Counted from the stretch's first letter, positions 1 to 8,866 are shown. The stretch is DNA of 64,000 bases from Bradyrhizobium diazoefficiens (GCF_016612535.1 NZ_JAENXS010000003.1:533456-597455); one strand, 5' to 3'. Translations and numbers: made by a program. The notes: generated by a model from the letters alone, not told the origin.

Positions 1-1305
1 CCGCCATTAAACTGTGTGAGCGTCGATGTTGCGTTCCCGCTCAAAGGGAATGGGTACCCAGATCCCCCGCCGGAACCGCACGCTACGCCTGTTGAATTGA
101 GCTGCCCAGTAGCAAACGTGGCGCATCCATCCGACTTTCCCGTGATGGTGAGATTCGATCCCGAGGGGATAGTGACGTTGCCCGAGCTGTCGATTGTGGT
201 GGTCGCTGTGCCGCCAAAATAGGCTTTGGTGAATACTGAAAGGAATGTTGACGACGCATTTGCGAACGACTGCAAGCCAGTCCAGGTGTTCGCGGTCGCT
301 AGATTAATGCCCCAGTTACTTACCGATGCGCTGCCGTTGTAGGAAGTTCCTGACAATGTCGAGTCATGTGAGAGGGAATTCAGACTGCCTCCAAGAGCGA
401 CGCCCGAGATCGTTGAATTTTGAAGTGCCGTATTGGGAAGATTGAGCGAGGAAGAGGCGACGGTGTAGAGCTTGCTCGCCCCGTCTGTGAGAACAATCTG
501 GCTCGCCGAAAAAGGAGATGTCGTTGCGAGACCACCCCAACTCACTGTGTTTGCGGAAAAGAGAATAGGCCACGTGGCAGAGATGGTTGCTTGCTTATTA
601 TTGAAGGTCGTCCAGTCTGCGGCAGTGAGACATCCGAAAATCGATCCGCTGGCAGTTGCACATGAAACAGATCCACCGCTTCCGACCTGCGTAAAACTGC
701 CGGAAAGCCCAGAACCGGCCGTGAGTGTTGAGGTTGCGACTCCATACGCGTAACCCCCGAGAGACGTTGAGTAGACAAGCAGGTTGCTGTTTGAGAGCGG
801 CGTCGAAGTGGAGAGGCCAGTACCACCGCCAGCAGAAGAAATCGTGACGGGAGAAGACCCGATGATAGTGAACGATGAGCACGACGTGTTCCCCGAGCAC
901 GACGCTGTCGTGGTTGCGACTTTGCCGAGTAGAGCGGGTGTAGCTCCGTTCGATGTCCAGTACGCAAGGTAGCCGGGGCTTTCTGCTGTGGACGTGGAGA
1001 CATTTCCTGAACCACCACTACCACCACCTGTCCCAATTCCTGTCCAGGCTCCGCCAGCGTTCTTAAATTCTATAGATCCGCCGTTGTCGCGGAAGCCGTA
1101 CCCACTCGATCCGGAAAGAACGTTGAAGTTTATGTAGTGATTGGTTCCTTGAAGGAGAATGTCCCAACCACCTGGGTTGTTCGGTTGGATGTAGCTTGTC
1201 CCGCTAAAATTCACCCAGTCGATATTTGTTCGCGCAGCGGAAGCAACGACTGGAAACATGAGCGCGATACCGAGAGCACTGCATGTGAGGAGGCGCTTGA
1301 TCATA
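1..1305 (-). CDS. Fibre-like low-complexity protein with signal peptide (3' end off the window)
   Basis: The frame opens with ATG at 1305 and stays open to the window edge, so at least 434 residues are encoded and the C-terminus is missing. The first about 24 residues look like a Sec signal peptide: Lys/Arg at positions 3-4, a hydrophobic core, then VASAA before the likely cut. The rest is rich in Gly, Ser, Thr and Asn with short STSTP- and SSGN-type repeats, as in phage fibre and adhesin stalks. Its place downstream of the capsid genes suggests a virion or surface protein. A signal peptide on such a protein is odd. Only AAGGAT, directly against the ATG, precedes the start, so there is no properly spaced ribosome binding site. 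The exact role is not recognised. Confidence 0.7.
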
Positions 1306-1308
1306 TCC

Positions 1309-2163
1309 TTACATCGGCCACGCTTCCCCGAGCGCGTCGTATTTGTTCCTGAGTGAGTCAAGGAGCCGGGCGTAGTTCTCTTTATCAGTCTGTACCGATG
1401 CCCGTTCCTTCAAAAAATCATCGTTAATTGTCGAATTTGCAGCAATTGCAGCGTTGAGATCGGAAAGTGCCTTCGTTGCATCGGCGACTGTCGAATTCTT
1501 GGCGGCAATATCGATGTCGAGTTGGGTGGATTGCGCCTGCTTCGTATAAATCTCGTCCGTAAGCGCGTCACTTTGTGCTTGCAGGTCACTGAGAGTCATT
1601 TTCCGTTCATCGAGTGTTGTATTCGTTTCCGCGAGTTGCGCGCTCAAGCTATCGCGTTGGGTGGTAAGGCCCGCGATCTGTGTATTTAGGTCGGCAACCT
1701 GCTGCTGAAGTCTCGCGACTTGCTGCGCGATAGGGTCGATCTGCTTCTCGAGATCGGTAGCCTGGCGTATGAGTGAATCAACTCTTGTCTGGGCGTCCTG
1801 TAGCGCCTGTGCCTGCGAATCCTGCGCCGCTTGCACAGCAGCTTCGCCGTCAGCTTTCGCTTTATTGACGGCTGTAAGCGCCGTTTGGAGATCGGCCTGT
1901 GCGGCACCAACTCTCATCTGTAAGTCGGCGAGTTCGCCGGTACAACTTGCCTTTGCCACGGTAGCGGCATCAAGCTCAGCTTGCGTCTGTGTGAGTTTGG
2001 TCTGGGTATCGGCTACCTGCGTTGTTAGAGTATCAAGGATCGTCTGTTCGTGTTCCTGATTTAACCTGATCAGATTCAACGCATCATTGCCGTCGTTGAC
2101 CTGCTTATTTACCGCCGCGAGCTGACTTTGTATCGCCGCGATCTGTTCTTGTGTAGCAGGCAT
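1309..2163 (-). CDS. Long coiled-coil protein
   Basis: This 284-residue protein is almost entirely predicted coiled coil. From about residue 5 to 270 it shows heptad-like spacing of Ala, Leu, Ile and Val, with many Gln, Asp, Thr and Lys and very few aromatic residues. It has one Cys (near residue 73), no visible catalytic motif and no signal peptide, although the genes on both sides encode signal peptides. It lies between two fibre-like proteins with 3-4 base gaps, so the three are probably co-transcribed. A rod, chaperone or tail-assembly role is possible but unproven. No Shine-Dalgarno is visible before the ATG. Confidence 0.75.
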   Translation of the reverse strand: MPATQEQIAAIQSQLAAVNKQVNDGNDALNLIRLNQEHEQTILDTLTTQVADTQTKLTQTQAELDAATVAKASCTGELADLQMRVGAAQADLQTALTAVNKAKADGEAAVQAAQDSQAQALQDAQTRVDSLIRQATDLEKQIDPIAQQVARLQQQVADLNTQIAGLTTQRDSLSAQLAETNTTLDERKMTLSDLQAQSDALTDEIYTKQAQSTQLDIDIAAKNSTVADATKALSDLNAAIAANSTINDDFLKERASVQTDKENYARLLDSLRNKYDALGEAWPM

Positions 2164-2167
2164 AGAA

Positions 2168-2878
2168 TTACTTGATTATCTGCCAAATAGTGGCCTCACA
2201 GACGTATAGGTGCTTGTCTGTCGCGTTGTAGAAGATGGCTCCGTCGATTACAGCGTTGCAGGTTGTGGTCGATACGCTGTATGCGCGCAGTGTTCCTGAT
2301 GCGACATCAAGAGCAACAGCTGGCGAGCTAGTGCCTAATCCAAATTTGCCCATAAACCATCCTGCCCCCGTCGATTGGTTCGCATTAAATGAGTACGCGG
2401 TATTAGAGGCTGGCAAGCCAGATACGTATGTCGGGGTCGTCGTGGATGTGAACGTGTAGTACGCATTTGGCGCGCCGCTCGTCGACGTCGCTGCGAAGTA
2501 CTGCAAAAACGCTTGTGGTGTTGAGGTCGAGAAGTAGACGCGATATCCCGTTGCTCCCTGCACAGCGCCCCACGTAAGCTGAAGTGCAGAACTGCCGATT
2601 GTAGTTGTGCCGAGCTGATTGCCGCCGATTGTTTCACCCTGGCCGTCAAGTGCAGTTACTTCGAAATAGAGTGTTCCACCTGCGGTGATTGAACCGGAAC
2701 CCGGTGCTGTCGGAAGCGAAAGGACCGGGGCGGGGAGGTTTACGTAGAGTTGACTATTTGGAAAAAGGTTCGACACCAGTGGCGTTGCAGTGCGAGCGGC
2801 AAAAGCGAGAACAGGGATCGCCACGACTGCTGCGATGCCGACTGCGAATCCTTGGATGTGCTGTCGGGTTATTTGCAT
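2168..2878 (-). CDS. Signal-peptide-bearing FN3-like surface or virion protein
   Basis: This protein of 236 residues has an N-terminal hydrophobic segment (about residues 10-28, ending VLAFAA), consistent with a signal peptide or anchor. Residues about 50-155 look like a fibronectin-III or Ig-like beta domain, with alternating hydrophobic strands and a GATGYRVYFS strand. Around residue 177 comes a FGLGTSSP motif. The C-terminus (about 205-236) has a paired-Cys module, CNAVIDGAIFYN followed by HLYVCE and W-Q, of the kind that caps trimeric fibres and bacterial surface proteins. Such modules are frequent in environmental phage and Patescibacteria-type proteins (family knowledge, not searched). 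Function is inferred only. Confidence 0.65.
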   Translation of the reverse strand: MQITRQHIQGFAVGIAAVVAIPVLAFAARTATPLVSNLFPNSQLYVNLPAPVLSLPTAPGSGSITAGGTLYFEVTALDGQGETIGGNQLGTTTIGSSALQLTWGAVQGATGYRVYFSTSTPQAFLQYFAATSTSGAPNAYYTFTSTTTPTYVSGLPASNTAYSFNANQSTGAGWFMGKFGLGTSSPAVALDVASGTLRAYSVSTTTCNAVIDGAIFYNATDKHLYVCEATIWQIIK

Positions 2879-2879
2879 A

Positions 2880-3275
2880 CTACGTGTTGGCTACGCCCTT
2901 AAACTTCACGTTCACAGATCCTGCAGAGTAGTTCGAAACAACTGCACCGACCCATTTGAATGCGTTTGTATTCAACTCGAGATTTCTAACTGAGGTAACA
3001 GTAGTCGAAATGATCCCGGTTCCGCCAGCGATCGACGAGCCGTCGATCTGGTCAACAACCTGGACGTAGCTCCACGGATTCGTTGCAGAAGCTGCATTAG
3101 CGAAGTTGGGAGCCGTGTCCGCATTCGAAACGACGAATTGGATCGTGCCAGAGAATGCCGACTGAGCGACCTCGATCTCAACGTTTCGAAAACTCTCCAT
3201 GTTGACTGGCGTACAAGCGCCGTTTGCTGCCTGTGCGCTGAACGCTATTGTTTGACCTGTGTATTCCCTTGACAT
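2880..3275 (-). CDS. Hypothetical phage structural protein
   Basis: This 131-residue protein has a beta-rich pattern of alternating hydrophobic and Ser/Thr/Asn residues with few charges. It begins MSREYTGQ and ends in a probable beta strand (VNVKFKGVAN). No signal peptide or catalytic motif is seen. It lies between the beta-helix protein and the signal-peptide protein, one base from the latter, so a small head-tail or decoration role is plausible. The family is not recognised. Confidence 0.6.
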   Translation of the reverse strand: MSREYTGQTIAFSAQAANGACTPVNMESFRNVEIEVAQSAFSGTIQFVVSNADTAPNFANAASATNPWSYVQVVDQIDGSSIAGGTGIISTTVTSVRNLELNTNAFKWVGAVVSNYSAGSVNVKFKGVANT

Positions 3276-3313
3276 ATCTCGTTGTGTTGAAGTTTGTAAT
3301 TGATTCCCCCTGT

Positions 3314-3341
3314 CCGGCTCGCGGGTCGATTCGTGAGCCGG
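3314..3341. other. Intergenic stem-loop
   Basis: A 7-bp perfect stem (CCGGCTC / GAGCCGG) with a 14-base loop lies in the gap between the 131-residue gene and the beta-helix gene. No run of T follows on either strand, so it is more likely an RNA-processing or stability hairpin than an intrinsic terminator. Confidence 0.45.
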
Positions 3342-3359
3342 GAGAGAGAACCAAGAAAC

Positions 3360-4289
3360 CTAGAAGGTGCTCGCAGCTCCGGCGGTGACACCTGCAGCTG
3401 CTGAGTATTTGTTGTTTGCAACAAAACCTGCAGCGGCAACAACAGGAGCAGTACCTGAAGGTACGTTGATGTTGTTACTCGAGATGAACGGAGTGCTTGC
3501 TGCCGCAACGGCGATGGCCTTCGTGCCTGTTGCGATGACGAAGTTGTTGTTGAATATTAAGCCACGCAAGACAGTTGCTGTGTTCAAGATGGATTGAGTC
3601 ATCTTGCCCGCGAAGTAATTGTTCTGAATGACGATATCGACAGCGCCTTCGTACTGGACTTGTGCAGTCGTTGTCGTACCTGAGTTGGTTGCCGTGCCGA
3701 GGAAGCGGCACTGGTTGACTACCAAGCGGTCAGACGTAGCTGCGGTCAAGATGCCGAGCGCAGCACCGATTGTGGCGGTGTTGGTCGTAAAGACGCAGTT
3801 TTGGAACTTCACGTCGCTTGCAGTGACGTTGACCATAGCGGTCTGGTTGTCGATGCCGCAAACGAAGTTTACGTTTTCGATCCACACGTTTGCTGCAGTG
3901 ACGTCGAAGCTTGCTCCGACAGCAGTCGTGAAGGTGAAGGTCGGCACGAGAGTACCAGAGCCAAGACCAACGACGCGAACGCCTGCGACCGTGACACCCG
4001 ATCCCGCCGCGGCAGTGATCGTTTCTGTGTGGCCTGGCGCGAGGACGATTGTGTCACCGCGACTGGCTACACAGGATGCCAAGGCGAGTTTCAGTGTGGT
4101 GTAGAGCATCGGCGTACCATCTGGGTACGAAACGCTTGCGTACGAAGCTTTAATCTCGCTCTCGTTCGTAATGCCCGATTTCGCGACCAAGAAGATGCGC
4201 CCCGTCATCGGGTTATTGAACGTCACGTTACCCAAGAGGTTTTGGAAGAGCGCTTCTCCATGAGGGCTCTGTTGTGGTGTTGGATACAT
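3360..4289 (-). CDS. Right-handed beta-helix-like phage protein
   Basis: The 309-residue product has a middle section (about residues 85-290) with short repeating strands of the type VRVVGLGSG, WIENVNFVC, VKFQNCVF, LVVNQCRFLG and IVIQNNYFAG. These are the rungs of a single-stranded right-handed beta-helix (pectate-lyase-like fold). Many phage tailspikes and head fibres use this fold, but no lyase catalytic residues can be identified. The gene follows the probable capsid gene, separated by a GC-rich hairpin (4,305-4,328) that might reduce read-through. No Shine-Dalgarno is visible; the ATG follows CTCACATCT. Confidence 0.7.
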   Translation of the reverse strand: MYPTPQQSPHGEALFQNLLGNVTFNNPMTGRIFLVAKSGITNESEIKASYASVSYPDGTPMLYTTLKLALASCVASRGDTIVLAPGHTETITAAAGSGVTVAGVRVVGLGSGTLVPTFTFTTAVGASFDVTAANVWIENVNFVCGIDNQTAMVNVTASDVKFQNCVFTTNTATIGAALGILTAATSDRLVVNQCRFLGTATNSGTTTTAQVQYEGAVDIVIQNNYFAGKMTQSILNTATVLRGLIFNNNFVIATGTKAIAVAAASTPFISSNNINVPSGTAPVVAAAGFVANNKYSAAAGVTAGAASTF

Positions 4290-4340
4290 AGATGTGAGGT
4301 TTATGGGGGCCAGCCCGCGCCAGCCCCCACATTAATAATG

Positions 4341-5387
4341 TTAGGAAACGGGGCAGGATGCGAGCAAGCCGCGAGGTGTTACAACGCCAATGCCGTAGGA
4401 CTGGCGGACGTTGTAGTACCAAATGTCCTTGTGGACATCGATGCCGTTACCCACGGTCGACGGAGTGAGGTTCACACCTTCGAAGTTGATGAAGTAGCCC
4501 TGCCAGCCGAGCAAGCCGGCGTTCGCCGCCACGACGAACCACCAGTTTTTCTTGGTCGAATCCGGTGCACCGAAAGCGGTGGTCGCGAGATTCTGCAAGA
4601 TGACGTGGCGGTACTCGTTCTGGTGCGTGTTCTGAACGCCAGAGTTCGTCTGCGTGTTATCAGACATAGAGCGGATAAGCTGACGTACTGCGTTCACGAC
4701 TGTTGCATTAGGACCAGTGACGATTGTGTTGAACTGCATCACGCGCTTTTCGCCGAAGTTGTTCATGATCTCCGTGGTCATCATTGTCTGCGCGAGCTCC
4801 AATGCTCCTTTGGAGAACAAAGGATCGCCGGAGAGACGAGAGCTGTAGGTGCTCGAGGAGAACTTGAGCGGGTTCGTCGCATATGCGAGCGGGTTGCCGG
4901 TTCCCGTGGTCACGTCGACCGTGTCGCCGTCACGATTGACGTACGAAGACGAGGTGCAGAACGTGAAGCGGTGGGTAAGGTCGAGCTCGACGCGCTGAGG
5001 GCAGTAGTTCGGCAGCGAAGTGATCGCCGTCATGACTTCTGTGCGCTTGTTGTAGTAGCGCATGTCCCAGGTGATTTCCGCTTCTTTGCCAATACGGTTC
5101 GCCTTGATGGACTTGAAGTACCCAATTCCAAACTTGGCCTTAGCCGCATCGACTCCTTGGTATTTCGCCGATGCGTAGGTGTCGATGTCGTACTCCTGTG
5201 CGACATAATATTCACCTTGGGCGCCACCCGGGTTTTCTGTGATAAAGAGCTGCTGAGCTTGCGGAACGATGAAACCACCAACCGCGATGAAGTGGCGGGT
5301 CGTGATGTCGGTCAATTCCTGGAACGTAGCAGTGTTGAGGAATGTCCCCTGGTTCTCTACGTTGAATGCTGGAATTACGTCGGTCAT
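4341..5387 (-). CDS. Probable major capsid protein
   Basis: This protein has 348 residues and no signal peptide or enzymatic motif. Its size, mixed alpha/beta composition and position (scaffold-like protein, two structural proteins, small decoration protein, then this gene) match the major head protein of a tailed phage. It begins MTDVIPAFNV. A central segment carries the conserved-looking MMTTEIMNNFGEKRVMQF, and the C-terminal third is rich in aromatic residues. I assign it by synteny and composition, since no diagnostic HK97 motif can be proved by eye. The start context is TTACAATATG with no Shine-Dalgarno, which is surprising for what should be the most expressed gene. Confidence 0.65.
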   Translation of the reverse strand: MTDVIPAFNVENQGTFLNTATFQELTDITTRHFIAVGGFIVPQAQQLFITENPGGAQGEYYVAQEYDIDTYASAKYQGVDAAKAKFGIGYFKSIKANRIGKEAEITWDMRYYNKRTEVMTAITSLPNYCPQRVELDLTHRFTFCTSSSYVNRDGDTVDVTTGTGNPLAYATNPLKFSSSTYSSRLSGDPLFSKGALELAQTMMTTEIMNNFGEKRVMQFNTIVTGPNATVVNAVRQLIRSMSDNTQTNSGVQNTHQNEYRHVILQNLATTAFGAPDSTKKNWWFVVAANAGLLGWQGYFINFEGVNLTPSTVGNGIDVHKDIWYYNVRQSYGIGVVTPRGLLASCPVS

Positions 5388-5426
5388 ATTGTAACTGTTA
5401 GATAGCTATTAAGAGCTGATAGACGA

Positions 5427-5930
5427 CTATGTACTGGACGGTCGAGCTTGACTCATTGACATGATCTTGAACAGACCTTTGCCAGTGCCGGTCGATGCGT
5501 CAGATGTCGTGGTCGTTGCTGAGATGAATCCAACACAGAGGAACACGAGGCCTTGGGCAGTGAAGCCCGCACCTGCGGTGCTCGATCGCGTGTTGCAATC
5601 GATGAGAGAAGCATTGCCGCCCATCTTGAAGAATTCACCAACGTCGGTCGCGGCGAATGCCGTCGAACCACCGTTTGATACGTCGATTTCCCATACCTGG
5701 TCGAGTGCGCCCTGGTCGACGAGGATTGGACGGTTGGAAGCGTAATCACCGTCGGTCGATTGGATAGTCTCCTGACAGACGCCGAAAACGCTCGGGTCTG
5801 TGGCGACGAGAGGCTTGATAAAGCCCGTTGCGGCGTCGAATGTTACAAAAGAGCCGACAGGAAAGGCAGTGGACGCCTTCTTGGGAGCTTTGGTGAGGTT
5901 CGACTGACCGCTTTTGCGGATTGCTGACAT
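5427..5930 (-). CDS. Small head protein, probable decoration/stabilisation protein
   Basis: The ATG at 5930 is chosen because the upstream in-frame extension crosses a terminator-like hairpin and is not protein-like. The 167-residue product is mostly short beta strands and Gly/Ser/Thr turns, with segments such as GSFVTFDAATG and QGLVFLCVGF. Small beta-rich proteins directly upstream of the capsid gene are typically capsid decoration proteins (DUF2190-like). That is inference from position and composition. A Thr/Ser-rich stretch precedes the C-terminus. The gene begins 27 bases after a Rho-independent terminator, so its transcript may start between the hairpin and the ATG or arise by read-through. 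Confidence 0.6.
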   Translation of the reverse strand: MSAIRKSGQSNLTKAPKKASTAFPVGSFVTFDAATGFIKPLVATDPSVFGVCQETIQSTDGDYASNRPILVDQGALDQVWEIDVSNGGSTAFAATDVGEFFKMGGNASLIDCNTRSSTAGAGFTAQGLVFLCVGFISATTTTSDASTGTGKGLFKIMSMSQARPSST

Positions 5931-5956
5931 ATATTTGGTAAGATTAAAACTTTTTA

Positions 5957-5985
5957 AAACAAAAAGACGCGCCTTGCGGCGTGTC
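5957..5985 (-). terminator. Rho-independent terminator inside the structural operon
   Basis: On the minus strand an 8-bp stem with one mismatch and a 4-base loop (GACACGCC, GCAA, GGCGCGTC) is followed by TTTTTG and more T. It lies between the 284-residue gene and the decoration/capsid pair, so it could separate expression of the early head genes from the capsid genes. Confidence 0.7.
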
Positions 5986-6145
5986 TTCTCCCGATTTGTC
6001 GCGCAGGTGGGCTTCTGCGATGTTGAAGACTTGATAGCTATCCTCTTGCGAGGCTCGCGCGGCGCTATCGTGCCATGCGACTGATTTTTGAGAACTGTAC
6101 CGTCAGTATGAGGCACATTTCACGCAATCCTAATCGAGCACCTGT

Positions 6146-6175
6146 GGAAAACTAGAGAGCCCCGGCGAGGGGCTC
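6146..6175 (-). terminator. Terminator-like hairpin after the 284-residue head gene
   Basis: The minus strand reads GAGCCCC, loop, GGGGCTC (7 bp, 5-base loop) followed by TCTAGTTTTCC, 24 bases after the stop of the 6199-7053 gene. With the hairpin at 5,957-5,985 it forms a double terminator. Confidence 0.6.
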
Positions 6176-6198
6176 AATAGCTTTACCGCGGAAGATTG

Positions 6199-7053
6199 CT
6201 ATGCGTTCAAGAACGCATCCAACTTGCCCATTGTAACATCGATGACATCGCCAACGCCGAAGGCTTTGGCCTGGGCGCGAGACATGCTCTCCTCGATGCT
6301 TTTCTCCGTTCCAAGTTGTAGTGACTGGAACGACTGCATGATGGAATTGACGATGTAGCGCACGTCGATCGCCGACATGTTCTTATCGGCGAAGAGTGCT
6401 TCGAGATCAGCCTTGGCAGCTTGGAGGCTCTGCGCGGCTGTCGCAGTGTCCCCAAGCTCCGCATTGGCCTTGGCGATGATCGCAAGGACAGCGCGGGCGG
6501 CCTCTGCATAGTCGACCTGGGTGTGAGGTTCCGGGTAAGCGCAATGCGCAAGCACCTGGGAAAGCCCCGTAAGGCCTGAGACCACGTATTGGAATGCCAG
6601 CGGGACGTCTGTTGTGATATTGAGATCTGCGTCCAAGAAGCGCTTGATTGTAGCGAGTTCGAGGGCGTCCATGTTGAACGAGACACCATCCTCGGGAATG
6701 AGCATGGTTGTCATGTCCTCGAGGATACCTTGGGCGACCGGCTGAACCTTGTCGGTCTGCTGTTTGGCGAGATCAGGTGCGGCCGGACCTGCTTCTGGCG
6801 TGGTCTTTGGTGCTGGTGCTGGTGCTGGTTCTGCGGGAACGTTCGTTGCTGCGGCGCCTGCTGCCGCTTGGGCGTCTGTTGCTGCCTGATCAGGCTTTGC
6901 TTCCGGCGCTACCGGTTCCACGACTTCAATGGTGCCATCGGCGATGAGGCCTTCGATAGCATCTGCTTCTGCAAGCTCAGCAGACGAAAATATTTCACCG
7001 GCTTTGTGATCGCCCCAATCCTTGAGCACTTTGTATGCTGTTTCATTGTCCAT
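6199..7053 (-). CDS. Hypothetical phage protein with Ala/Pro linker
   Basis: This protein has 284 residues. The N-terminal about 50 residues are acidic and helical (MDNETAYKVLKDW start). Residues about 52-105 are a low-complexity Ala/Pro/Glu linker of the PAEPAPAPAP type. Residues about 110-280 are helical, ending in GKLDAFLNA. The layout, a small domain on a flexible linker joined to a helical bundle, suggests a scaffold-associated or head-assembly protein, but the family is not recognised. It is separated by one base from the upstream gene, so translation is probably coupled. The start has no Shine-Dalgarno (GGTTAATATG). Confidence 0.65.
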   Translation of the reverse strand: MDNETAYKVLKDWGDHKAGEIFSSAELAEADAIEGLIADGTIEVVEPVAPEAKPDQAATDAQAAAGAAATNVPAEPAPAPAPKTTPEAGPAAPDLAKQQTDKVQPVAQGILEDMTTMLIPEDGVSFNMDALELATIKRFLDADLNITTDVPLAFQYVVSGLTGLSQVLAHCAYPEPHTQVDYAEAARAVLAIIAKANAELGDTATAAQSLQAAKADLEALFADKNMSAIDVRYIVNSIMQSFQSLQLGTEKSIEESMSRAQAKAFGVGDVIDVTMGKLDAFLNA

Positions 7054-7054
7054 A

Positions 7055-7705
7055 TTAACCGCAGATGTTAGCGAACTTCGAACTAATGACTACCGGGTCC
7101 TTCACGCCTGGGATGCTGATGGCGAGCGTGTTGTCGAATTCCTCCGTCCAACCATCGACGTGTTCACCAGTGAGCACGTTGCCATGCTTCGGATCATAGA
7201 TAACGACGGGGATCACCTCTCCGGTAGGTTCCTTGTGTCTGTTGATGCTTTCTTTTTCGATCTTACACACGACGGACTCCGCGTTGTACAGGTCGAGTGT
7301 GCGCACCTCGAATGCCTGCATGTTGCCGTCGGCATCCTTTTCATGCCCAAGGAAAATAACCTGCATGTAGTCGACGAGCTCCGGCGCAACACCTGAGCGG
7401 TCAACTTTCTGGTACGAGCCGCGCTTGGTCCACCCGACCACGATGCGCTTGTCTTCAGGGTCGCCATTGAACGGAATCTTCTTGAGACGCACGACGCGGA
7501 ATGCTGGCTCGAATGTCTTCTTCTGACGCAACGGGGTTTCACCAACAGGAGCAGCTGTCTCCGTTGCTGCCATTAGGCCTGCGATCTTTGCGTCCTTATC
7601 TGCATTCGCGATTTCGAGACTGGAGAGTTTCTCCATGATCTCGGTGAGCTGCGCTTGTGGTACTTCGACTGTCTTTTTGTCCTTTTTCGTTGTTTCGTCT
7701 GCCAT
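7055..7705 (-). CDS. Hypothetical phage head-region protein
   Basis: This 216-residue protein has a short charged N-terminus (ADETTKKDKKT) and a helical coiled-coil segment (about 12-45). A mixed alpha/beta body follows, with strands such as KRIVVGWTKRG and MQVIFLGHEK. No catalytic motif is seen. It sits between the scaffold-like gene (5 bases away) and the 284-residue gene. A head-completion or protease-like role cannot be supported from motifs. Confidence 0.6.
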   Translation of the reverse strand: MADETTKKDKKTVEVPQAQLTEIMEKLSSLEIANADKDAKIAGLMAATETAAPVGETPLRQKKTFEPAFRVVRLKKIPFNGDPEDKRIVVGWTKRGSYQKVDRSGVAPELVDYMQVIFLGHEKDADGNMQAFEVRTLDLYNAESVVCKIEKESINRHKEPTGEVIPVVIYDPKHGNVLTGEHVDGWTEEFDNTLAISIPGVKDPVVISSKFANICG

Positions 7706-7710
7706 AAAAG

Positions 7711-8316
7711 TTAGATTTTAAGCCCCAATTCCTTGGCACCACGTTCGATGCGCTCGGACGGCTTGTCTGCCGCGTTTTGGGGTTGCGGCGGCTGATAAGA
7801 ACCATTCCCTCCCGACGATGCGAGGAAGGATGCGACGCTCGGCTCTGACGGTGCGATTGCTCCGAAAGCTGCACGAACGCGAGCCGCGATCTCTTCCGGC
7901 GTCGTGGCCGGCAGATCGATCTTAGCGTACATCGCTTTCGTCTTTTCAATGAGCGCAGCATCGCCTCCGCATTGCGCACTGATTACAGCGTCGATCTTTG
8001 ATTGCTGCTGCTCGTTCTTAAGCGCCGCGATATTCTCGTTCGCTTCGTTGAGCTGCTTTTGAATCTCGTACTTTTCTCGTTCTGAGGTCGAGAGCTTGGC
8101 TTCCTGTTCCTCGGTGAGCTTGCGGAAGCGGCCGAATTCACCGGATCTCTCAGTTAAAAGCCCTTCCAGGCGCATCTTCTCGGCCTCGGCAGCCGCAAGT
8201 TTTGGATTCAGCTCGGTGCTTATGGCATCCTTAGCTGCTGTCTCACGTGCTGCGACTTCCTCGGCTGTATAAACGACAATCTTTTCTCCATTCTCTCCTT
8301 TAATCTCCATTGTCAT
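7711..8316 (-). CDS. Putative scaffolding protein
   Basis: This 201-residue protein has a long charged coiled coil (about residues 20-115, Glu/Lys/Ala/Gln-rich, e.g. KYEIQKQLNEANENIAALKN). A short helical segment and a disordered Ser/Gly/Pro/Gln tail follow, then a basic C-terminus (RIERGAKELGLKI). Phage scaffolds have this plan: helical rod, then a small basic capsid-binding tail. Its place between portal and capsid genes fits. The start could be either of two ATGs (MTM); neither has a Shine-Dalgarno. Confidence 0.65.
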   Translation of the reverse strand: MTMEIKGENGEKIVVYTAEEVAARETAAKDAISTELNPKLAAAEAEKMRLEGLLTERSGEFGRFRKLTEEQEAKLSTSEREKYEIQKQLNEANENIAALKNEQQQSKIDAVISAQCGGDAALIEKTKAMYAKIDLPATTPEEIAARVRAAFGAIAPSEPSVASFLASSGGNGSYQPPQPQNAADKPSERIERGAKELGLKI

Positions 8317-8340
8317 AGTTGATGTTGTTAGTTTGTAAAA

Positions 8341-8865
8341 TCACTCCACGCTGAGATGCGGATCAAAACCGCCTCCCAGCTGCGTTCTCCTCTCGTAGAG
8401 AGATGATAATCGACCTACCTTCTCTTTTAAGAGCGAAGAAACGGCAATGAGGGCACGGGCGTACATGTGTCCAAGAACAATTTGCTCCTGGCTGCCCATT
8501 GGCTTTTTCAGCATAGCAGACGCGTTGGTGTTGACGATCCAGTCCATGAGGTAGTGGAAGTGCGGGTCTTTGTGGTTGCGGTGGCCGAACATCTCCATTT
8601 GGATGCGATCGGGCTCGCTCAATCCATCTTCGGGCTGCTCGCGTCGTTCGTCGAATACGCCATTGAAGTTGCGGAGGAGGGGTTCGAGCGGGTCCTGCTG
8701 CGCGATGATACACGCAACGCGCCTGTCGACTTCCTCAGGCATTGAGGCCAGAAGCCGTTCATATCGATCGGCTCTGAATTTCACCAATTTTTCTAGCTTC
8801 GTTAGCTCCCGATCTCGATCAGGTGACAGAAGCTGCGCGATTCGGTAGCGAAAATCTCTTAGCAT
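8341..8865 (-). CDS. Hypothetical protein after the portal gene
   Basis: This 174-residue, largely helical and charged protein begins MLRDFRYRIAQLL. It has a central His-rich patch (HRNHKDPHFHYLMDW, about residues 95-109) that might bind metal. Its ATG lies one base beyond the portal stop (TGACATG), so translation is probably coupled. Position suggests a head or portal-associated role. The family is not recognised. Confidence 0.6.
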   Translation of the reverse strand: MLRDFRYRIAQLLSPDRDRELTKLEKLVKFRADRYERLLASMPEEVDRRVACIIAQQDPLEPLLRNFNGVFDERREQPEDGLSEPDRIQMEMFGHRNHKDPHFHYLMDWIVNTNASAMLKKPMGSQEQIVLGHMYARALIAVSSLLKEKVGRLSSLYERRTQLGGGFDPHLSVE

Positions 8866-8866
8866 G

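Noticed and set aside
3801..5405. Open plus-strand frame of 534 codons opposite the capsid and beta-helix genes
   Set aside because: It is antisense to well-supported structural genes, rich in Arg, Cys and Val without domain pattern, and has no Shine-Dalgarno; a shadow of the minus-strand codon use.
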